Shown here in pieces: positions 56,629 to 64,000 of a stretch of DNA of 64,000 bases; positions within the stretch are counted from its first letter, which is position 1, and every line of letters begins with the position of its first letter. The stretch lies in assembly GCA_946122785.1 (NCBI GenBank), contig CAMGYJ010000010.1, positions 35,071,608 through 35,135,607 of the forward strand, written 5' to 3'. The position numbers and the translations under genes are program-made. This DNA is from Linum tenue (taxonomy: Eukaryota > Streptophyta > Magnoliopsida > Malpighiales > Linaceae). The notes below the pieces were generated by a model. That model saw nothing but the letters and a program-made list of their open reading frames with translations, did no database searches and was not told where the DNA came from.

Positions 56629-59600
56629 CAGCAAGGGCAGTTGGCCTGTATATATATATACTGTAAGATCCCTATTACAGCTTCCTCTCTTTCTCTCTGT
56701 TTCTTATCACATTCTAATAGAGAGCCCCATCAATCAGAATGAACATTTGATTGCTTGAGCATATGATGAGACAAGCACCATAAAAGATGTCAGAGTTAAA
56801 CCAAATAACCTCTTGTCATTAGAACCCAATTCGTTTTATGTTATCGTGCGAAGAAAAGTAAAACCTATAATTTTCTTGATGTTTGGTGTATAACTGTATC
56901 TAATGTTGTGTACTTATGAGAAATGTCTTAGCTGAGGGAGACATGGAGAAAGGTCAAACGATGCCTGACATACTGTTATACGTTATCCAGTTTCTAGATC
57001 TAATATTAGGTTTAGGGTTTCAGGATTGAAAACTTTGTTTAATGGGACTAATGATTATGTGGCTCTGATTGAATGCTTAACGGATTGTTAACTTCAATCA
57101 ATCATAAGCTAGTTGTGCGTTGGCAGCAGCAAGCTCATTAGTTTAAGCTATAAAATAATTATGATGAGCAATGACTAATTTGAGTTTGACATAAGCAAAG
57201 AGGGGTTGATTGCTCATCAAGGCAACGCAAGCACCCATGCGCCGCTGTATTGGATTGGCTGGCTGGAGGTGATTTAGCAATGACATCTGACGAACTCGTG
57301 GGAGCGGTTTATTCGTGGATTAAGTTCGAGTTGGTGGCTCGGGCAAACTATTTTTTTTTTTTTTTTTTAACTTTCAACACAATTAGTGTTTTAGGTCTTG
57401 ATTTTACGCTCCGGTTGAACGATATTCTTGAATGGGGACGACACATGTGCATATGGATACATTTTGAGCACCATATCAGGAGCAAGAACGCATATTTGTC
57501 GTTGACCTTCTTTCTCTTATAGATGATGTTGCCTCCTAAGATGTCGTGTGCTTACATCGTTAGTCAATATTGGTCTTAATTCTTGTTTACAACTAATCGA
57601 GATGTATCCATGTATCAGCTAACTAATGAAGAAAAGAACCCAACTCCAATTTCGTTTTGTAGTATGAACGTTTAATAATGATAGAAAAGGCTTTATTAGT
57701 CTAACCACACCATGTGCCACTTCTCTTTTCTTATCTCAATGAATTGTGTTCTTCCAAACTAATTTAATTATTTAGTATTAAATTGCAAGTCGGATTAATT
57801 AGTGCGTTAATCGCGTTGCTTAGCGCCTCAAATCACTTTTGTATTCTTTTGCCTATAGCTTCTTGATTACAACGGGATTCCCTTCATTCTACGTTGTAAT
57901 TAGCCGGCGGAGTTAGGCTAATGACACCAAATTATTGCTTTTAATCGGCTACTTACGGCCGACTAAGTAAGGTAGACTTTTGGAGATAGGCGGGCCTGCC
58001 TGCCTGCCCCCATTAATGGGGTGAGTCAACTTACTCCCACTTAACAATTATTCGAAAATCGAAAGCCTAATCCATCATCAAGACGATTGGAGCCAGATGG
58101 TTTACTTGTCAAATCCTAGCATTAACGAACTATTAGTCATTTCTACTTTCTAATTTTCTTTTTGTTTGAGAAAGTTTGGCTAAGAACATGATCCTTAGGA
58201 TTGGGAGAGAAAATAAGTACAATAGTGAAGCATTATGCAACTAGATTAAGATGGAAGTTGGGAGTGTAGTATAGCAGTGGCATCAATTCGACTCGAGTTT
58301 GAGGTTGGATTGAAACGGTATAAGATTGTATTAATGTTGATGAAGGGCGGGGAAGACCGAAATCATTCTGAATGCATTCTTTATAATTTGGTTCTATTTG
58401 ATTCCCGTACGGTTAACATGTTTCTTTTTCAAAGGGATTGAAGTATGCATTGTCACACCGAATCGAAGTAAAGCAAGATAGATATCTTAAACATGAAAAT
58501 TTTGAAACTAAATTCATTGATACAATGTCACGAACGATCACTTTATGCACTGGAGTGGATTGTATTGTTCCCCATATTTAAAAGTCACTTTCAATAATCA
58601 AAAACTTAATTCTCATATGCTCTTGTTTTGTCATAGATATCGAATCGAATTACTCCTACAATCGAAGAGACAAAAGGAAAAGATAAACCGATAAACACCA
58701 AGACTCAAAACCAATCATCTCAAGAGTATCGTCTTATCACGAATGCCGCCATTTTCCTGGGATCGCATTTAAAAGATACATTGTATGCATTCATAATACC
58801 ATGTATTGTACACTACATCTATACAAGTATTTTTTTTAGATTGTTAAGAAGACTCCATGTTTAGGGAGCAAAGGAATTGAAGGGAGGGGGATGGATCGAG
58901 GCAGCTTCCTTGTCTTTTGTATGCGTCACTCACATCACATGTCTCTTAAACAAAAACAAGCATTTCTTTTTACAGCTAATCAAAAGGCTTTGGGATTAAC
59001 AAAGAGGAAAAAGGACTAATGAAAAACAAACTAATCAATAATCAATCAATTAATTATATTATATTGTTGAGATTAGGGAACATGACCAGAAAGCAGAACC
59101 CAATTCCCTGCTCCTAATAATGATGGATAAGCATGAATTTGCTTTGGATGGATGAACAAAATCCCATCCCTATCCACCCCTCACATGCTTAAACTTTGAA
59201 CTCCCTCTCCCCATAATTATAATAATAATCTCAGCATTTCCATCATGTTTGACAGCAGGGCAGATAGATTTATGTAGCTCGAAATGTGTCGATATTTGGA
59301 GGGGGGAAATTCGTTATACTTTTATTTCATTTTGATGTGTTGCTGCACGTATTAAAATAGGATATTGTTCTGATTAATAAATCATTTCAAAACTATTTAT
59401 AATCCATACTATGCATTTTGTTTTTAAATATGAAAGTAATTGGATTGATAACTAGGATTGGAGTTAGCCGTCTCGTTACACCTTATTTTTAGGGACAATG
59501 TGAATCCAAAACAACATTATGTTGCATTAAAATATTGTGCGCAGACTTTATTCCACGAGGATCACGAAAAAATACAATGCACTTAACTATTGTTGGATGC

Positions 59601-61885
59601 TCCGAGAAGTAAGTACACACATGTGATAGTCCTCACTAGGATTAACGTAGTAGTCAATCTTTTTTTTTTACCCTCTCTACAAATGTGACGAACGGAATAT
59701 GCTTAGATCGAGATGGTGGTGCAGAGGACATTAAGAAATGTAACGTATCGATCATACTGGTCATAAAGATGTAGGATCATTCCAGAACTAGGCCCCATTG
59801 GATAAACAATCTTCCTTTATACACCCATATTTCAAGTAAGTTTGAGATCCTCGAAGACCACTCCCATTAGACTCGATCGATGCAATGTTGGGTACATATG
59901 TGGGCAAAATTGCAAACATTGGTGTATGGAGGGAGGGTAAGTAAATTTTGGTTAGATTTAACATTGTCAGAAAAAGAAGCAACAAACAACTGTTGAAGGT
60001 TAGATTGTGTTGTTTGTTTCTTTCCTGGGCAGGATGTGTTGTTGGATTTGGTTTCCACAGTATCAATCAATAAAGAACAATTCCAATGTTACCACCGGCT
60101 GCCAATGGATGGATTGGAGATGTGACAATAACAAATTCGATTTGGCAGTAAAATGGGATAATGAAATATGAGTGAAGTTTGTAGGAGGTGAATATGCCAT
60201 TAAATATGAAAAAATATAGGGTTCAAAATGTCAAAACCTACCCACTTTTGATATGAATTATACTATCGTAATACAATCATATAAGGGGATAGTATGATTC
60301 GTAACAGGGATGGTAAAACACAAGTTTTGTAGCCTTTGAATTATGGAACAAAATCTAAAGGCGACAAACCCTAAAGTACCCACGACTTACCACTCATAAT
60401 ATAATCGCATCATGAGAGTATGATTTGTATCAAGTGTGGTAAGACCAAGGACTGCGAAACCGTGTCGAAGGTTATATCGAAAAAGTCAGTGATGGAGTAT
60501 TTTGTACTAAAAAATCGTGGTTCAACCGTTTCCAACCGCTGAAAACACCTACTGTTTTGGAGTCGGTATGCAATATTTCTGGTCCGACGGGCCAGTACAA
60601 TAGGATTTCTAAAACATTGGTAAGACACGAGAATTTGTAGTTTTTACCGTTCTAGATTTTCTACACTGTTTGTATAAGAAAAATAAGTTGTAATGTATTA
60701 ATTTTATGATAAAACCGGGATTCAACCGCTTCATACCACTAAATACCACATATCACGTTTAGTCTCCAATAAGAGTTTTTTGTGGTTAAAACGCTGGTAT
60801 GATATGATTTTTCAATATATAAACCGTTAAAACACTTAACCAGTTAACCATATGGTGTTTGATTAATATGGGTCATTGTACTTGGTCTGTGTCTCATTAA
60901 TACATACATACAGTAGAAAATCCTGCAGGTACGTGCATAGAAGAATCGAATAAACAAATGTAGACGAGAAGAGCAATGTTCCAAATCTTGGGGTTGCGAC
61001 ATTGAAGCTTGTCGAGCTCCGGGAGGCAACTCTCGCTGGCAACGCCGCTGCACTCATCTTTTTTTCTTATAATAATATTTCCACACTGTCAATGGCTGAA
61101 TCTTGAGGGTGCCGATCTGTAAATAAACAAAGCCCATCTTTTCATTTTTCACTTTGTTGTAAGGATTGAAAAACATACTTGCGGTTCGACTACAAAAATG
61201 TTATAGTGGTAGCGGTATTTAACAATATAAAATTGTTGAACCGTTATTAAATCACGGTTTTAGCATAAAATACTCTGCCGCTAATATTTTCAGTACAACT
61301 TCCGATATGGTATTTCAATTATTACTTAGTAGTATGGTGTACTGCATAGGTGGGATGAACACTTTGTAGACAAAATTGACGCTTCAAAATTATCCTACTG
61401 GATAGATATCTTTATGGTATTTTTGTTTCTCTGTGTATGATGTTTGCTTATGTAATTTGGGTGGCGATGGTGAGGAGTTGTTACACGAATAATATAACGA
61501 CACATTCAGCTACGAGAAATGATGGAATGTACTAATTGTCCAATATTAAGTAATTTCATGATGCTAATGAGTTTGTGCTCTTTTAGAGTTTTTGCCGTAG
61601 CACAAGCTGGCCAAGTTTGTTAACTAAATATATATGTCTAGAAACATGATCCCAAGTCACTGCAAATCTTGTAATTAGAACAAAATACTAGGATTTGGAA
61701 AAAATAATGTATTTCCCCAACATCTTCAGCTATTACACAAATAATGCAAAACATGGAGGAAGTATAGTAGCTAGTAGTGGGTAGTGGTGGCATGTAATGT
61801 ACAGTGGGAAGAACAACTCTTATTATTTTCCTAGTTTTTGAAATGTGTGGATCCAAACATGGCCACAACTCTCCTCCTTGTTCAT
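56629..61885. other. intergenic region downstream of SOQ1
   Basis: The first 200-300 bp probably contain the SOQ1 3' untranslated region. Beyond that I see no gene. Open frames such as 57250-57522 and 59788-60066 are short, show no domain and contain long poly-T-encoded phenylalanine or similar low-complexity runs. A poly-T tract is at about 57350-57368. No tRNA or rRNA gene was recognised. Confidence 0.55.
60470..61330. repeat. weak, long inverted repeat (possible foldback element)
   Basis: The left arm (about 60470-60530) reads GGAGTATTTTGTACTAAAAA and then GTGGTTCAACCG. The right arm (about 61250-61330), as reverse complement, reads AGAGTATTTTATGCTAAAAC and then AACGGTTCAAC. The match is imperfect and no target duplication was found, so this is a tentative call. 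Confidence 0.35.
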
Positions 61886-64000
61886 TTTTTTTATGAAACA
61901 TTGAGATCTTTATTCATAAAAAAAGTGGTTGCTAACAACACCCTTGCTAGCTAGGGAGTCTAACCAAATCTGTGAAAACAAGTAATGTAAACCTTCCTCT
62001 GAGACGTATAACAGTTTAAACATCCCAAAAGAGTCTCACCCTATCACAGCATAAAACACAGACAACCTCAGATTTAATGACAAACAACACCTCATGAAAA
62101 CCTTTAGTATTAACTCCATACAATCTACGACAACGTTCTCTCCAAACCTGACTTACCCACGATTGCCAGATGAGCCTTCCCGTTTCAGCAACTTCAGTTT
62201 GCTGGCTATACTTCAACATTATCCATGAAACCATGTCCTCCCAAGTTTGGATTAAAGGAACCTGCATAGAGCCACTAAATAACTTATCAAGGAGCTGCCT
62301 GGTGAAAGGACAGAGTGCAAACAAATGATGTCTGCTCTCGGTCCCTCCCCCACAAAAAGCACAAGCCAACGATCCCAAATACCCCCATTTCTGCATTCTT
62401 TCCTTTGTATGTATACTACCTCTAATTACCAACCAAGTAATCAAACGATTGCTCGGTATAGCCTTACCTTTCCAGAGAATTTTCAACCAGTCCACCTTTT
62501 GCTGAGTAGGTCGAATGAGCTGCCACACTCTTTTAATAGAAAGCCGAGGCATAGGAAGATCATCAAGAAGCAGAACATCATCCCTGATCGAGATGAAAGG
62601 AGATACCTTGCTTCTCAGCTTAAGAATTTTGCACCAGTTCCAGGACCCTAATGTGCAGGTGTAGGTCCAAAAGCACCGACCCTTCAGCTTATATTTACTT
62701 ATCCACACCACCCACAGAGACCCCTCCCGCAGCAATATTTGCCAAATATGCCTCATCACACAGGCCTAGTTCCAGCTGCTCATGTCCCTGAATCCCAGGC
62801 ATCTCTCCTTCTTAGAGAAAGTAAGTTTCTGCCAGACTACATTTGCTCTAAGTTTTACCCCTCTTTCAACTCCCCAGATAGAGTTAATGCATATTCTCTC
62901 CACTTCCCTAATCACTGCTTTGGGAAGAAGAAAAACAGACATCCAAATCTGAGTTAAGCTGTATAGGACAGTGCCAACCAACTCTATTCTTCCGGCATAA
63001 GAGAGATTTTGCTTTCCAACATGTGATCCGAGCAACTATCTTATCAATAAGTGGCTTACAAGCAGTCAAACTCAACTTTCCAGATATTAGGGGAAACCCC
63101 TAAGTACCTGACAAGGAAGTCCCCCAACTTGTATTCATAACGTTCTGCTCTCACTACCCTCTCCTCTTGAGGGAGCCCTCCAAAAAATATTTCACACTTA
63201 CTAGGGTTAGACTTCAATCCAGATATTTTCTTAAACTGGTCAAGAATTCTTTGCAACTCCTGAATTCTTAAATTTGATGCATCCATAAAGACCAGTAGGT
63301 CATCAGCAAAACGGAGGTGAGTAAGCTTAACTCCTTTACACATTGGGTGGTATGGGAAACGACCAGCAGTGGCTGACTTATCAATCAGACAGGTAAATAA
63401 CTCCATGGCAATATATGGGTGGGCAAACGGTTCGATAAACCCGAACCGAACCGAATCTGAATTAAACCAAACCAAAACCGAATTAATGCTATTCGGTTCG
63501 GAATTCAGAAGGAAAATATGGATAGTTCGGAAACCAGGGTTCTTTCAACCGAACCAAATTTCCGACCGAAAAACCGAAATACTATAATTGCAAGCTCCAA
63601 ATGGTGGATTTTTATGTTTGTAGTTGTTTTTAGACTTAAATATTTGAAATGTTTTATGACTTATGTGTTAAAAAGTTTGATTTTATCATTGATGATGCAT
63701 ATAATTGATATATATTGTTTATATTAGGGTGAAAAATAATTTAAAAGTGAGAAAATACAAGTAGCTTCACAAATTCGGTTTTGTGTGAAAAACCAAACCG
63801 AACCGAATTATAATTCGGTTTGAGAGAATTCGGGGACCCGGTATTCATAATTTCGGTTCGGTCAAAAACGAACCGACCGAATGCCCACCTCTACATGGCA
63901 ATTGAGAATAAGTAAGGATATAGGGGGTCACCCTGTCTAAATCCTTTCTTAGCTGGAAAATACCCAACCAAGCCTCCATTAAAGCATACACTCAGCATAG
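61886..64000 (-). mobile_element. LINE on the minus strand, running off the window edge
   Basis: The 3' end near 61886 has an A tail with AATAAA-like signal (TTTATTC and poly-T on the plus strand at about 61888-61920). ORF2 pieces are zf-RVT (62016-62759, with NRLITWLVIRGSIHTKERM and CAFCGGGTESRHHLFALC) and RT (63475-63056, with LRFADDLLVFMDASN). RT continues beyond the MITE as FRQGDPLSPYLF (about 63902-63970). The 5' part lies outside the window. Confidence 0.8.
63412..63893. mobile_element. hAT-type MITE, family B copy 2, in LINE RT (TSD CATGGCAA)
   Basis: Perfect 8-bp duplications CATGGCAA flank it at 63404-63411 and 63894-63901. The left end TATATGGGTGGGCAAACGG and the right end GAATGCCCACCTCTA match the copy at 10669, and the interiors are alignable over their length. 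Removing it restores RT residues LFSIAMELF across the site. Confidence 0.88.

Noticed and set aside
57250..57522. 90-codon open frame on the plus strand
   Set aside because: It contains a poly-T-encoded phenylalanine run and shows no domain or splice context.
58862..58890. AATTGAAGGGAGG resembling part of the miR159/miR319 consensus
   Set aside because: No complementary arm was found in the surroundings, so a microRNA hairpin is not supported.
1..64000. CRISPR arrays, bacterial operons, phage or plasmid features
   Set aside because: None seen; splicing, LINEs and plant transposons show nuclear plant DNA.

Overview
The window is nuclear DNA of an angiosperm, most likely a eudicot. The evidence is the spliced plant gene SOQ1, a CIP8-type RING-H2 gene, a DYW-class pentatricopeptide repeat gene, LINEs that carry a plant-type RNase H domain, a Tat-like Ty3/gypsy element, Mutator-like elements and many hAT-type MITEs. 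I cannot name the species from sequence alone. Only three host genes are well supported: an intronless CIP8-like RING-H2 E3 ligase (6997-8163, minus), an intronless PPR-DYW gene (28580-30625, plus) and a 28-exon SOQ1 gene (47450-56628, plus). Almost everything else is mobile DNA or AT-rich spacer.

Layout. 1-6.9 kb is AT-rich spacer with an inverted-repeat element around a telomere-like core, two hAT MITEs and a short tandem repeat. 7.0-8.2 kb holds CIP8. 8.87-10.35 kb is a non-autonomous Mutator-like element with about 200-bp terminal inverted repeats. 10.37-17.56 kb is a decayed Ty3/gypsy element (target duplication CCTTC). It has lost everything from mid-5' LTR to mid-reverse transcriptase, has a MITE in its RT, and carries a long antisense ORF downstream of pol. 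18.47-20.59 kb is a MITE inside a MITE. 20.68-28.19 kb is a 7.5-kb Mutator-like element with a 9-bp target duplication. It carries a broken MuDR-type transposase on the plus strand and a plant-mobile-domain (PMD) gene on the minus strand, and three hAT MITEs have inserted into it. 28.6-30.6 kb is the PPR gene. 30.97-47.2 kb is a LINE graveyard with four LINE copies and some MITE-like sequence. 47.45-56.63 kb is SOQ1, with one hAT MITE and one Mutator-type MITE in its introns. 56.6-61.9 kb is spacer. From 61.9 kb to the edge is another LINE, split by a MITE.

Most insertion boundaries were set by finding target-site duplications, so the order of several insertions can be read directly. The host genes do not form a pathway together. 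CIP8 is a light-signalling/ubiquitin ligase type, SOQ1 is a chloroplast thylakoid photoprotection protein, and the PPR-DYW protein is expected to edit organelle RNA. The most interesting structures are the transposase-plus-PMD Mutator-like element, the MITE families that carry gene-like fillers, a 42-bp Mutator-end-like insertion whose empty site is preserved in another copy of the same MITE, three copies of one LINE target site, and a GC-AG intron in SOQ1.
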